Source of the DNA: Streptomyces sp. SW4
GTDB lineage: Bacteria > Actinomycetota > Actinomycetes > Streptomycetales > Streptomycetaceae
NCBI GenBank assembly: GCA_003248315.1
Contig: QKWM01000004.1
Span: forward strand, 1,426,001-1,490,000
DNA: 64,000 bases
Reading direction: 5' to 3'
The translations under genes were made by a program, and so were the position numbers. Shown one piece after another: positions 38,908 to 50,960 of this stretch. The notes beneath the pieces were generated by a model. It saw only the letters and a program-made list of their open reading frames with translations, made no database searches and was not told where the DNA came from. How positions within the stretch are numbered: position 1 is the first letter of the stretch; each line of letters starts with the position of its first letter.

Positions 38908-40032
38908 TTACCGGCGGTGCTGGGAGTCCGCGACGGTCACCTCGACGCGCTGGAACTCCTTCAGCTCGCTGTAGCCGGTCGTGGCCATCGCCCGGCGCAG
39001 CGCGCCGAAGAAGTTCATCGAGCCGTCGGGCGTGTGGGACGGGCCGGTGAGGATCTCCTCGATCGTGCCGACCGTGCCGAGGCCGACCTTCTTGCCGCGC
39101 GGCAGCTCCTCGTTGACGGCCTCCATGCCCCAGTGGTGGCCCTTGCCCGGCGCGTCGGTCGCCCGCGCGAGCGGCGAGCCCATCATGACCGCGTCCGCGC
39201 CGCAGGCGATCGCCTTGGGCAGGTCGCCGGACCAGCCGACGCCGCCGTCCGCGATGACGTGCACGTACCGGCCGCCGGACTCGTCCATGTAGTCCCGGCG
39301 GGCCGCAGCCACGTCGGCGACGGCCGTCGCCATCGGGACCTGGATGCCCAGCACGTTGCGCGTGGTGTGCGCGGCGCCGCCGCCGAAGCCGACCAGCACG
39401 CCCGCCGCGCCCGTGCGCATCAGGTGCAGGGCCGCGGTGTACGTGGCGCAGCCGCCGACGATCACCGGGACGTCCAGCTCGTAGATGAACTGCTTGAGGT
39501 TGAGCGGCTCGTGCGAGGACGACACGTGCTCCGCCGACACCGTGGTGCCGCGGATGACGAAGATGTCCACGCCCGCGTCCACGACCGCCTTGGAGAACTG
39601 GGCGGTGCGCTGCGGGGAGAGCGCGGCGGCGGTGACGACACCGGAGTCGCGCACCTCCTTGATCCGCTGCCCGATCAGCTCCTCCTTGATCGGGGCGGCG
39701 TAGATCTCCTGGAGCCGGCGGGTCGCGGCCTCGGCGGGCAGCTCGGCGATCTCGTCGAGCAGCGGCTGCGGGTCCTCGTACCGCGTCCACAGGCCCTCGA
39801 GGTTGAGCACGCCCAGGCCGCCCAGCTCGCCGATGCGGATCGCGGTGGCCGGGGAGACGACGGAGTCCATGGGGGCGGCCAGGAACGGCAGCTCGAAGCG
39901 GTAGGCGTCGATCTGCCAGGCGATCGAGACCTCCTTCGGGTCCCGCGTACGGCGGCTGGGGACGACGGCGATGTCGTCGAAGGCGTACGCCCGGCGGCCG
40001 CGCTTGCCGCGCCCGATCTCGATCTCAGTCAC
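38908..40032 (-). CDS. guaB3: GuaB3 family IMP dehydrogenase-related protein
   Basis: 374 residues, intact. IMPDH-type TIM barrel without CBS domains. Start GTG 40032 (TEIEIGRGKRGRRAYAFDDI), preceded by GGGAAAGG. Family landmarks: PFLAAPMDSVVSPATA, VIVGGCATYTAALHLMRTGA, IADGGVGWSGDLPKAIACGADAVMMGSPLARA. The catalytic loop reads GFGGGAAHTTRNVLG where IMPDH has GPGSICTTR, so the nucleophilic Cys is absent, as in other GuaB3 proteins. Biochemical role unsettled (IMPDH-like or GMP-reductase-like); it follows guaB2 on the same strand. Confidence 0.92.
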   Translation of the reverse strand: MTEIEIGRGKRGRRAYAFDDIAVVPSRRTRDPKEVSIAWQIDAYRFELPFLAAPMDSVVSPATAIRIGELGGLGVLNLEGLWTRYEDPQPLLDEIAELPAEAATRRLQEIYAAPIKEELIGQRIKEVRDSGVVTAAALSPQRTAQFSKAVVDAGVDIFVIRGTTVSAEHVSSSHEPLNLKQFIYELDVPVIVGGCATYTAALHLMRTGAAGVLVGFGGGAAHTTRNVLGIQVPMATAVADVAAARRDYMDESGGRYVHVIADGGVGWSGDLPKAIACGADAVMMGSPLARATDAPGKGHHWGMEAVNEELPRGKKVGLGTVGTIEEILTGPSHTPDGSMNFFGALRRAMATTGYSELKEFQRVEVTVADSQHRR

Positions 40033-40091
40033 GTCTGTGGCCTTTCCCTGATGCGTTGCAGCGCCTTCCAGTATCCCGACGGACACGACGG

Positions 40092-40121
40092 GGGCGGCCC
40101 CGGACCGGTCCGGGGCCGCCC
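40092..40121 (-). terminator. Terminator between guaB2 and guaB3
   Basis: GGGCGGCCCCGGACC and GGTCCGGGGCCGCCC form a 15-bp palindrome 24 bases beyond the guaB2 stop on the minus strand, so guaB3 probably also has its own promoter. Confidence 0.7.
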
Positions 40122-40145
40122 TCGTGGGTGCCTGGCGGGCGGCGG

Positions 40146-41653
<1,508 letters not shown>

Positions 41654-41880
41654 GACACCTTCCCCAAATGGCCTTGATCGGTGCGGATGTCCATGCTAAC
41701 GGGAAGTGAACGTGTCTCATTCCACGATCAAGGACCGCATCGCTCTTCGTAGATTCGTACGGAGGGTCGCCCGGGCCGGTGCACGGCCGGCGCGCCGCGT
41801 GGCCGGGCGGCGCGCGGGGCCGAGTCAGGGCGTGCGGCGGCCCGTTGCGGCGCGGCCGGGCGCGTGGGCGCCCCCGCGCG

Positions 41881-42558
41881 TCACTGCTCCGCGAGCGCGC
41901 GCAGACGGCTGAGCGCCCGGTGCTGGGCGACGCGCACCGCACCGGGTGACATTCCCAACATCTGGCCGGTCTCCTCGGCCGTGAGTCCCACGGCGATGCG
42001 CAGCAGGAGCAGCTCCCGCTGGTTCTCCGGCAGGTTGGCCAGGAGCTTCTTGGCCCACTCGGCGTCGCTGCTCAGCAGGGCCCGCTCCTCCGGGCCGAGC
42101 GAGTCGTCCGGCCGCTCGGGCATCTCGTCGGACGGGACGGCCGTCGAGCCGGGGTGGCGCATCGCGGCCCGCTGGAGGTCGGCGACCTTGTGGGCGGCGA
42201 TGGCGAAGACGAACGCCTCGAAGGGGCGCCCGGTGTCCTTGTAACGGGGCAGCGCGAGGAGCACCGCCACGCAGACCTCCTGGGCGAGGTCCTCGACGAA
42301 GTGGCGCGCGTCGCCGGGCAGCCGGGACAGCCGGGTGCGGCAGTAGCGCAGCGCCAGCGGGTGGACGTGCGCGAGCAGGTCGTGCGTGGCCTGCTCGTCA
42401 CCGTCCACGGCGCGGTGCACGAGCGAGCCCACCGTCCCGTGGTCGGCAGCCGCCTCGTCGTCGCGCATCGGTCCATGGTGCCCTGTCGCCGTACGGTCCG
42501 TGGCACCGCGTCCGTTGTTGTGCACCGAAGCGTTATGAGCAGGTGCGCCGGAACTCAT
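41881..42558 (-). CDS. SigD-like ECF-type RNA polymerase sigma factor
   Basis: Region 2: RDLDxx-like [22 protein letters not shown] and [24 protein letters not shown]. Region 4: [54 protein letters not shown] 42558 ([17 protein letters not shown]) has GGGAGGG upstream; a later ATG ([10 protein letters not shown]) at about 42471 would give the minimal protein. It lies 190 bases after bldM on the same strand. No anti-sigma gene is adjacent. By position it matches M. tuberculosis sigD; regulation is unknown here. Confidence 0.88.
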   Translation of the reverse strand: MSSGAPAHNASVHNNGRGATDRTATGHHGPMRDDEAAADHGTVGSLVHRAVDGDEQATHDLLAHVHPLALRYCRTRLSRLPGDARHFVEDLAQEVCVAVLLALPRYKDTGRPFEAFVFAIAAHKVADLQRAAMRHPGSTAVPSDEMPERPDDSLGPEERALLSSDAEWAKKLLANLPENQRELLLLRIAVGLTAEETGQMLGMSPGAVRVAQHRALSRLRALAEQ

Positions 42559-42747
42559 CCCCTGCGCCCTCCCCTTCCGCTCGACCGACTCGTCCCCGAG
42601 GAACTCCACACCTCAAGGATGCGGCATCGGCGGCGAAACGAGCAGCGGGCACCCGGCGGGTCGCCTTGTCACCCCCGCCCACCTCGCGGTAAGCGGGGAT
42701 CGCCGTACCCCCGTCGGGCCCCGTGGGCCTCCACCTCACGGGGGTGC

Positions 42748-43359
42748 CTAGCGGACCAGGCCCCACCGGAAGCCGAGCGCCACGGCGTGTGCCCGGTCCG
42801 AGGCGCCGAGCTTCTTGAAGAGCCGCCGGGCGTGCGTCTTGACGGTGTCCTCGGAGAGGAACAGCTCCCGGCCGATCTCCGCGTTGGAGCGGCCGTGGCT
42901 CATGCCCTCCAGGACCTGGATCTCACGCGCGGTGAGCGTGGGCGCGGCGCCCATCTCGGCCGAGCGCAGCCGGCGCGGGGCGAGCCGCCAGGTCGGGTCG
43001 GCGAGGGCCTGCGTGACCGTGGCCCGCAGTTCGGCGCGCGAGGCGTCCTTGTGCAGATAGCCGCGGGCGCCGGCGGCGACCGCGAGGGCCACGCCGTCGA
43101 GGTCCTCGGCGACCGTGAGCATGATGATGCGTGCGCCGGGGTCGGCGGACAGCAGCCGCCGCACGGTCTCGACGCCGCCCAGACCGGGCATGCGCACGTC
43201 CATCAGAATGAGGTCCGAGCGGTCGGCACCCCAGCGGCGGAGGACTTCCTCGCCGTTGGCAGCCGTCGTCACGCGCTCGACGCCGGGCACGGTCGCGACC
43301 GCGCGGCGGAGCGCCTCTCGGGCAAGCGGGGAGTCGTCGCAGACGAGGACGGAAGTCAT
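42748..43359 (-). CDS. bldM: BldM, orphan NarL-type response regulator of aerial development
   Basis: 203 residues, intact. Receiver start TSVLVCDDSPLAREALRRAV, Asp in DLILMDVRMPGLGG, Lys in GYLHKDASRAEL. LuxR helix-turn-helix LTAREIQVLEGMSHGRSNAEI and LSEDTVKTHARRLFKKLGA. Adjacency to whiD, divergent, and the sequence identify it as BldM, which is needed for aerial hyphae and works as a homodimer and as a heterodimer with WhiI. No kinase is next to it. ATG 43359 is preferred over an in-frame start 60 bases upstream. Confidence 0.93.
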   Translation of the reverse strand: MTSVLVCDDSPLAREALRRAVATVPGVERVTTAANGEEVLRRWGADRSDLILMDVRMPGLGGVETVRRLLSADPGARIIMLTVAEDLDGVALAVAAGARGYLHKDASRAELRATVTQALADPTWRLAPRRLRSAEMGAAPTLTAREIQVLEGMSHGRSNAEIGRELFLSEDTVKTHARRLFKKLGASDRAHAVALGFRWGLVR

Positions 43360-43491
43360 GGCCGTCCTCCGCAGCTGATGCGCGTCACCTTGAGCCTCCA
43401 GGCTGGTACGAATCGTCACCTGTGCGGTCGACCGTCTCGGACGCCCGCCCGAGCGCTTGTTCTTTCAACCGCCTCCGCACTCTCAACGACG

Positions 43492-43509
43492 GTCACTCGA
43501 AAGAGTTAC
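43492..43509. promoter_or_regulatory. Inverted repeat GTCACTC-N4-GAGTTAC in the bldM-whiD intergenic region
   Basis: Arms match at six of seven positions around CGAAA-like spacer GAAA. The 380-bp divergent gap holds no gene; it contains this palindrome and an A/T-rich stretch GAGTCATATTTTCATCTCC (about 43656-43674) that is the probable whiD promoter zone. Confidence 0.4.
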
Positions 43510-43739
43510 GGGGCTGTGTGTCGTCTTCGGCACTCTACGTGAGGGGACGGACACGGTGCAGACATGCGCGGCGGACCCACAAGCTTTCATCACAAGCCAT
43601 GCCCCATTCGGCCCTTTTTCTTCCGCTTTGCTGGTGTCTGAGGCTAGATTCGCAATGAGTCATATTTTCATCTCCTTAGATGGTAGTTGTACGGTCGTGG
43701 ACATCCTGTCCACCCAGATCGGCTACAAGGGGTCACGCA

Positions 43740-44069
43740 ATGGCAGATTTCTCCCGCCTTCCCGGACCGAACGCGGACCTGTGGGACTGGCAGCTCCTGG
43801 CTGCGTGCCGTGGGGTGGACAGCTCGCTCTTCTTCCATCCGGAGGGCGAGCGCGGTGCGGCTCGGAGCGCTCGTGAGAACTCGGCCAAAGAGGTCTGCAT
43901 GCGGTGCCCGGTGCGCGCCGAGTGCGCAGCCCACGCTCTGGCGGTGCGCGAGCCGTACGGCGTGTGGGGCGGACTGACCGAGGACGAGCGCGAAGAGCTC
44001 ATGGGGCGGGCACGCAACCGCCTGGTATCGGCGTCGGCGGCCGGCGGGGAGGCCGCCTCACATCACTGA
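43740..44069 (+). CDS. whiD: WhiD, WhiB-like [4Fe-4S] sporulation regulator
   Basis: 109 residues. The four cluster ligands are Cys in AACRGVDSS and in VCMRCPVRAEC (CX2CX5C), followed by the family turn YGVWGGLTEDEREEL and a basic tail ARNRLVSAS. ATG 43740 (ADFSRLPGPNADLWDWQ) has AAGGGG upstream. WhiD is required for late sporulation and normal septation; Wbl proteins act by binding sigma factor region 4 and are NO/O2 sensitive. Divergent from bldM, as in other Streptomyces. Confidence 0.95.
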   Translation: MADFSRLPGPNADLWDWQLLAACRGVDSSLFFHPEGERGAARSARENSAKEVCMRCPVRAECAAHALAVREPYGVWGGLTEDEREELMGRARNRLVSASAAGGEAASHH

Positions 44070-44184
44070 AGGAACGTTTCTCCTGACTGGGCACGCGGTA
44101 CGCGTGCCCCGCCTGTTTCCGCGCCGGTGCGCACGCTCGCCCGTGCGCTCTCCCGAGCGCCGCCCCGCACGACGTGCCGCCACG

Positions 44185-44285
44185 CCCGGCGCGCCGCCAT
44201 GCCCAGCGCGCCACGCAGAGCGTGCCGCCACGCCCAGCGCGCCACGCCCAGCGCGCCGCGCCCTCAGCGCGCCGCCGCCCGCGCC
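44185..44285. repeat. GCCACGCCCAGCGCGCC tandem repeats
   Basis: Five to six variants of GCCACGCCCAGCGCGC follow one another between whiD and the LysR gene; the last copies run into the 3' end of the LysR coding region (ELARAAAR). No independent gene is seen in 44070-44263. Confidence 0.65.
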
Positions 44286-45160
44286 AGTTCGTCCAGCGTG
44301 GCCGTCACCGCCGGGACCTGCGCCAGGTCCGGCAGGGTGAGCGCGACGATCTCCCGGCGCACCGCCGGTTCCAGCGCCACCGTGCGCGCGCCCCGGGGCC
44401 GTACCGACTCCACGGCGAGCTGCGGCAGGACGGCGACGCCGAGCCCGGCCCCGACCAGGCCGACGACGGCCGGGTAGTCGTCGGTCGCGAAGTCGATGCG
44501 GGGGGTGAAACCGGCGCCCTCGCACACCTCGACCAGCTGGCCCCGGCAGCGCGGGCAGCCCGCGATCCACGGTTCGCCGGCCAGCTCGCCGATCGACACC
44601 GACGCCGCCCGCGCGAGCGGGTGCCGGTCCGGCACCAGCGCCACCAGCCGGTCGGTCAGCAGCGGGCGGACGACGAGGTCGTCCCACTCCTCCGCGCCGG
44701 CCGCGCCCTCGTAGCGGAAGGCGAGGGCCACGTCGCAGTCGCCCTCGCGGAGCAGCTCCACCGAACGCGGCGGCTCGGCCTCCTCCAGGAAGACCCGGGT
44801 GCCGGGGTGGGCGGCGCGCAGCGCGGCGAGGGCCGTGGGGACGAGGGTGGAGCTGCCGCTCGGGAAGGAGACCAGCCGCACCCGTCCGGCCCGCAGGCCC
44901 GCGATCGCGGCGACCTCCTCCTCGGCGGCGGTCAGCCCGGCGAGGATGCCGGCGGCGTGCCGCACCAGGGCCTCGCCGGCCTGGGTGAGCCGCATCTCGC
45001 GTCCGCTGCGCACCAGCAGCGGGGTACCGACGGAGGCCTCCAGCGCCTTCATCTGCTGGCTGACCGCGGGCTGGGTGCAGCCCAGTTCGCGGCCCGCCGC
45101 CGAGAAGGAGCCGGTGGCGGCCACGGCGCGCAGGACACGGAGATGACGAGCCTCGATCAC
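44264..45160 (-). CDS. LysR-family transcriptional regulator
   Basis: 298 residues, intact. N-terminal winged helix MIEARHLRVLRAVAATGSFS with GCTQPAVSQQMKALEASVG as recognition helix. The co-inducer domain runs from GRVRLVSFPSGSSTLVPTALAALR and includes VGLVGAGLGVAVLPQLAV. Two Cys in WIAGCPRCRGQLVEVCEG might sense redox state or metal. It is divergent from the MOSC gene with an 81-bp gap that contains ATGCTTT and ACGCTTT half-sites, so it probably regulates that gene and itself. Confidence 0.9.
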   Translation of the reverse strand: MIEARHLRVLRAVAATGSFSAAGRELGCTQPAVSQQMKALEASVGTPLLVRSGREMRLTQAGEALVRHAAGILAGLTAAEEEVAAIAGLRAGRVRLVSFPSGSSTLVPTALAALRAAHPGTRVFLEEAEPPRSVELLREGDCDVALAFRYEGAAGAEEWDDLVVRPLLTDRLVALVPDRHPLARAASVSIGELAGEPWIAGCPRCRGQLVEVCEGAGFTPRIDFATDDYPAVVGLVGAGLGVAVLPQLAVESVRPRGARTVALEPAVRREIVALTLPDLAQVPAVTATLDELARAAAR

Positions 45161-45241
45161 ACCCCCGAGGATAAGCGATGCTTTGGAGCGACGGGAAATA
45201 ATGCGTCGACGCTTTGAGGGGTGGTCTTCTACCGTGCCGTC

Positions 45242-45931
45242 ATGAAGCTTCTGTCAGTGAATCTGGGCCGCGCGACGCCCGTGCCGTACACGGACCAGCC
45301 CGAGGGCGTGACCGGCATCGACAAGCGGCCGGCCGACGGGCCGGTGCGGGTGGCCCCGCCGGGGACCGAGGGGACGGGCGCGAGCGGGCTCGCCGGGGAC
45401 GCGGTGTGCGACACGCGGTACCACGGCGGCGCCGACCAGGCCGTCTACGCGGTGGCGCGCGAGGACCTCGACGAGTGGGAGCGCGAGCTGGGCCGGACTC
45501 TGGCCGACGGCGCGTTCGGCGAGAACCTCACCACCTTCGGCGTGGACGTCTCCGGCGCGCTGATCGGCGAGCGCTGGCGCGTCGGCCGGGACGTGCTGCT
45601 GGAGGTGACGAGCGGGCGGATACCGTGCCGCACCTTCCAGGAGCATCTGGGCGAGCGGGGCTGGGTGAAGCGCTTCACGCGCCGGGGCGCGCCGGGCGCG
45701 TACCTGCGGGTGATCGAGCCCGGTGAGATCCGGGCCGGCGACCCGGTGGAGATCGTGCACCGTCCCGGCCACGAGGTGACGGTGGCGCTCCAGTTCCGGG
45801 CGGTGACGACCGAGCGGCATCTGCTGCCCCGTCTGCTGGCGGCGGGCGACGCCCTGCACAAGGAGGCCCTGGCCAAGGCCCGGGAGTACGTGGAGAAGTA
45901 CGGGGCGGCCGGGGCGGCCCAGGAGGCCTGA
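45242..45931 (+). CDS. MOSC domain protein (YiiM-like)
   Basis: 229 residues, intact. MOSC domains bind molybdenum-cofactor sulfur; the conserved Cys is in SGRIPCRTFQEHLG. Other motifs: DTRYHGGADQAVYAVAREDLDEW and GAFGENLTTFGVDVSGALIGERW. A C-terminal 3-alpha-like segment (RHLLPRLLAAGDALHKEALAKARE) matches YiiM-type proteins, which reduce N-hydroxylated substrates with a molybdenum centre. ATG 45242 is preferred over GTG 45221. Divergent LysR gene is the likely regulator. Confidence 0.87.
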   Translation: MKLLSVNLGRATPVPYTDQPEGVTGIDKRPADGPVRVAPPGTEGTGASGLAGDAVCDTRYHGGADQAVYAVAREDLDEWERELGRTLADGAFGENLTTFGVDVSGALIGERWRVGRDVLLEVTSGRIPCRTFQEHLGERGWVKRFTRRGAPGAYLRVIEPGEIRAGDPVEIVHRPGHEVTVALQFRAVTTERHLLPRLLAAGDALHKEALAKAREYVEKYGAAGAAQEA

Positions 45932-46107
45932 ACAGTAAGGGAGCTGACGGTCCCTCGGGCCCACGGTGTGTCAGGCCGACGGGGTGCCGGGGCCCGGGGG
46001 CACGCCGGCTCCTAGGGGAAACCCCGGCGGTGGGCCGGGGACGGATCAGGGGCCGGTGGGGCGGCACCCCGATGTCCGGAAGCGGTGCGGGCGGCGACGC
46101 TCGACGC

Positions 46108-47705
46108 ATGACTCGTCACGCGCCCCGCGGCGGGGCCCCGGGCGGCGGAGAGCCGGCCGGCGCACCGCGCCGCCGCTTCCGCTGGAAGCGCCTCCTCGTC
46201 GTGCTCGGCTCGCTGGTCACCGTGTTCGCGGTGACCGTCGGCGCCCTGTTCACCTGGCTGTGGACCGACGCCAAGGTCGACACCGTGGGCGAGGTCCGGT
46301 TCGACACCCCGCTGGCGATACCGCCCCTGGCCCGTTCCACCGTCGAGCAGGACGGCACCCGGGTCTTCGACCTGCGCATGCAGGCCGGCGAGACGGAGTT
46401 CCGGGACGGGGTGAAGACGCCGACCTGGGGGTTCAACGGCTCCTACCTCGGGCCCACGCTGCGGGCGGAGCGCGGCGAGAAGGTGCGCGTACGGATCCGC
46501 AACGGCCTCGGCGAGGCGTCCACCGTGCACTGGCACGGCATGCACCTGCCGGCCCGCATGGACGGCGGCCCCCACCAGATGATCGCCCCGGGCGCCGCCT
46601 GGGCCCCGCACTGGACGGTGGACCAGCCGGCCGCGACGCTCTGGTACCACCCGCATCCGCACGGACGCACCGAGGCGCACGTCCGGCGCGGCCTGGCGGG
46701 ACTGTTCCTCCTGGACGACGCGGACTCCCGGCGGCTCGCGCTGCCGAAGCGGTACGGCGTCGACGATCTGCCGGTCGTCGTGCAGGACGTCCGCTTCGAC
46801 GGCGCACGGCTGGACGGCGACCGCGGGCTGATGCAGAACGTCGGCTTCCTCGGCGACCGGACGATGGTGAACGGCACGCTGCGCCCGTACCGGGAGGTCC
46901 GCGACGAGCTGGTCCGGCTGCGGCTGCTCAACGCGTCCACGGCGCGCACCTACGACTTCGGCTTCGCCGACGGGCGTGACGTCGCGCTGATCGGCACGGA
47001 CGGCGGTCTGCTTCGGCGGCCGGTCTCCCTGGACCGGGTGCAGCTGTCGCCGGGCGAGCGGGCCGAGATCGTGGTGCGGGTGGAGCCGGGCGAGCGGGTC
47101 ACGCTGCGCAGCTTCCCGCAGGACGGCTACGGGGACGCGTGGCAGCGGCGGTTCGGCGGGGGCGACGACTCCTTCGACGTGCTCCAGCTGCGGGCGGCCG
47201 AGCGGCTGCGGCCGTCGCCGGGGCTTGCCTCGGTGCTGGTGGAGCCGGAGCTGCCGGACGCCGAAGCGGCCGTGCGGGGCGCCACTTCGACCTGAAGCGG
47301 TCGGGGATCAACGGCCGGGCGATGGACATGGGCCGGATCGACGACACCGTCACCCGCGGCACGACGGAGGTGTGGACCGTGCGCAACACCGACGGCATGC
47401 CGCACAACTTCCATGTGCACGACGTGCAGTTCCGCGTCGTGGAGGTGAACGGGTCGGCGCCGCCGCCGGCGTTGCGCGGGCCGAAGGACACGGTGTTCGT
47501 GCCGCACGGGACGACGATGAAACTGGCGCTGCGGTTCACGGGTCCGGCCGACCCCGACACGCCGTACATGTACCACTGCCATCTGCTGTACCACGAGGAC
47601 GAGGGGATGATGGGGCAGTTCGTGGTGGTGGACGAGGGACAGCGGGCGGGGACCCCGCCGCGGCACCCGGGGCACACCGGCCACCCGGGGCGGGACGGCC
47701 GGTGA
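46108..47705 (+). CDS. Multicopper oxidase, membrane-anchored or secreted
   Basis: Three-cupredoxin multicopper oxidase, about 530 residues. The N-terminus has a basic lead and one helix (RLLVVLGSLVTVFAVTVGALF). Copper ligands: HWHGMHLP, WYHPHPHG, HNFHVHDVQF and the T1 site HCHLLYHEDEGMM. One frameshift near 47282 between cupredoxin parts (EAAVRG to RHFDLKRSGING). ATG 46108 is the best of three in-frame starts; no strong ribosome site is seen. Related enzymes oxidise Cu(I), phenols or bilirubin. Upstream gap holds GGGGAAACCCC hairpins but no clear copper operator. Confidence 0.9.
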
Positions 47706-47741
47706 GCGGATGGTGCCACTCCGGGTAACTAGTCTTGCGCC

Positions 47742-48514
47742 ATGACAACGGCTCTGATTACGGGATCGACGGCGGGGATCGGCGCCGCGTTCGCGCGGCG
47801 GCTGGCGGCGGACGGGCACGACCTGGTGCTCGTCGCCCGCGACACCGAGCGGCTGCGCGAACAGGCGACCGAACTGCACGACCGGCACGGGATCGAGGCG
47901 GAGGTGCTCACCGCCGACCTGGCCGAGGACGCCGGCATCGACGCGGTGGCCGACCGGCTGGGCGACCGCAGGAACCCGGTCGACCTGCTGGTCAACAACG
48001 CCGGTTTCGGCAACAAGGGCCGCTATCTCGACGTTCCCATGGCCGACGAGCTGCGCATGCTCAAGGTGCACTGCGAGGCGGTGCTGCGGCTGACGTCGGC
48101 GGCGGTGGAGGGGATGCGGGAGCGGGGCCGCGGGGCGTCGTCAACGTCGCCTCGGTCGCCGCCTTCGTGCCGCGCGGCACCTACGGGGCGTCCAAGGCGT
48201 GGGTCGTGCAGTTCACGCAGGGCGCCGCGAAGGACCTGGCGGGCAGCGGCGTCCGGCTGATGGCCCTGTGCCCCGGGTTCGTGCGCACCGAGTTCCACCA
48301 GCGGGCCGGGATGGGCACGGACAACATCCCGAAGTGGATGTGGCTCGACGCGGACAAACTGGTCGCGGCGGCCCTCGACGACCTGGCCCGCGGCAAGACC
48401 CTGTCGATCCCCGACCCGCGCTACAAGGCCCTGATGGGCGCCACGAAGCTGGTGCCGCGCGGGATGCTGGGCGGCATCACGTCCCGAACGGGCCGCAAGT
48501 ACGGGCCGCAGTAG
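47742..48514 (+). CDS. Short-chain dehydrogenase/reductase
   Basis: Classical SDR of about 258 residues. Cofactor loop LITGSTAGIGAAFARRLA, NNAG in DLLVNNAGFGNKGRYLDV, catalytic YxxxK in TYGASKAWVVQF preceded by Ser in VVNVASVAAFV. One frameshift near 48137 (GRG to GVVNVAS) from a missing G. ATG 47742 lies 8 bases after TAGTCT, so the mRNA may be leaderless. Substrate unknown. Confidence 0.88.
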
Positions 48515-48519
48515 CAGCA

Positions 48520-48560
48520 CCCCCAAGGGGCGCGGGGAACTGCGCGACCAGCCACGACGG
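48520..48560. repeat. Common Streptomyces intergenic repeat element
   Basis: CCCCCAAGGGGCGCGGGGAA followed by CTGCGCGACCAGCCACGACGG. I recall this sequence as a very frequent intergenic element in Streptomyces genomes. Here it lies just after the SDR gene, with GGCATCGG-rich filler to 48650. Confidence 0.6.
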
Positions 48561-48654
48561 CACCGCACCCGGCATCGGACCCGCACGGGGCGGACGCGCA
48601 CCCGGCATCGGCCGGCCCGGGGCAGTCGCGGACCCGGCACCCTTGGCGAAACGC

Positions 48655-48692
48655 ACGGTGCCCAGCACCTCCCGAGGGGCACTGGGCACCGT
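48655..48692. terminator. Terminator of groEL1
   Basis: ACGGTGCCCAG (48655-48665) and CTGGGCACCGT (48682-48692) form an 11-bp perfect stem 17 bases beyond the groEL stop on the minus strand, with the SDR gene convergent. Confidence 0.8.
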
Positions 48693-48709
48693 TCGGCTCA
48701 GCGAAGCGC

Positions 48710-50454
<1,745 letters not shown>

Positions 50455-50763
50455 TTACTTCTCGACGATCGCGAGCACGTCGCGGGCCGAGAGGACGAGG
50501 TACTCCTCGTTGTTGTACTTCACCTCGGTGCCGCCGTACTTGCTGTAGAGCACGACGTCGCCGACCTTGACGTCGAGCGGAAGGCGGTTGCCGTCCTCGA
50601 AGCGGCCCGGGCCCACGGCCAGGACGACGCCCTCCTGGGGCTTCTCCTTGGCAGTGTCCGGAATGACCAGGCCCGAGGCCGTGGTCTGCTCGGCGTCCAG
50701 CGGCTGGACCACGATGCGGTCCTCGAGCGGCTTGATGGCAACCTTGGAGCTGGCGGTCGTCAC
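50455..50763 (-). CDS. groES: Co-chaperonin GroES
   Basis: 102 residues, intact. Core [20 protein letters not shown], mobile loop [19 protein letters not shown], and [38 protein letters not shown] 50763 ([10 protein letters not shown]) lies after GGGGGAGG. First gene of the groES-groEL1 operon; two CIRCE elements lie 100-175 bases upstream. Confidence 0.97.
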   Translation of the reverse strand: MTTASSKVAIKPLEDRIVVQPLDAEQTTASGLVIPDTAKEKPQEGVVLAVGPGRFEDGNRLPLDVKVGDVVLYSKYGGTEVKYNNEEYLVLSARDVLAIVEK

Positions 50764-50862
50764 GATCCGACCTCCCCCTTCGGAGATCTCACGGGGTTAA
50801 CTGTCTGAGGTGGCGACCAGGTCGATCCGTCGTCGCGGGTGCCGGACCTGCCCGTCGCGTTG

Positions 50863-50889
50863 TTGGCACTCTCCAGGGGGGAGTGCCAG
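50863..50889 (-). promoter_or_regulatory. CIRCE operator, promoter-distal copy (nearest groES)
   Basis: TTGGCACTC, a 9-base spacer and GAGTGCCAG. It matches the HrcA operator consensus TTAGCACTC-N9-GAGTGCTAA with two changes. It lies in the 5' untranslated region of groES. Confidence 0.85.
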
Positions 50890-50896
50890 AGCCGAG

Positions 50897-50936
50897 ACTA
50901 TGACCGCGATTAGCACTCGGTCAAGCGGAGTGCCAA
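50897..50936 (-). promoter_or_regulatory. groES promoter overlapped by a CIRCE operator
   Basis: CIRCE: TTAGCACTC (50910-50918), 9-base spacer, GAGTGCCAA (50928-50936), one mismatch to consensus. On the minus strand the spacer contains TTGACC (complement of 50919-50924) and, 16 bases on, CATAGT (complement of 50897-50902), a good housekeeping promoter. HrcA binding would cover the -35 region. Confidence 0.85.
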
Positions 50937-50960
50937 TGCCGGGCGGCGCGTCGGCCGGGG

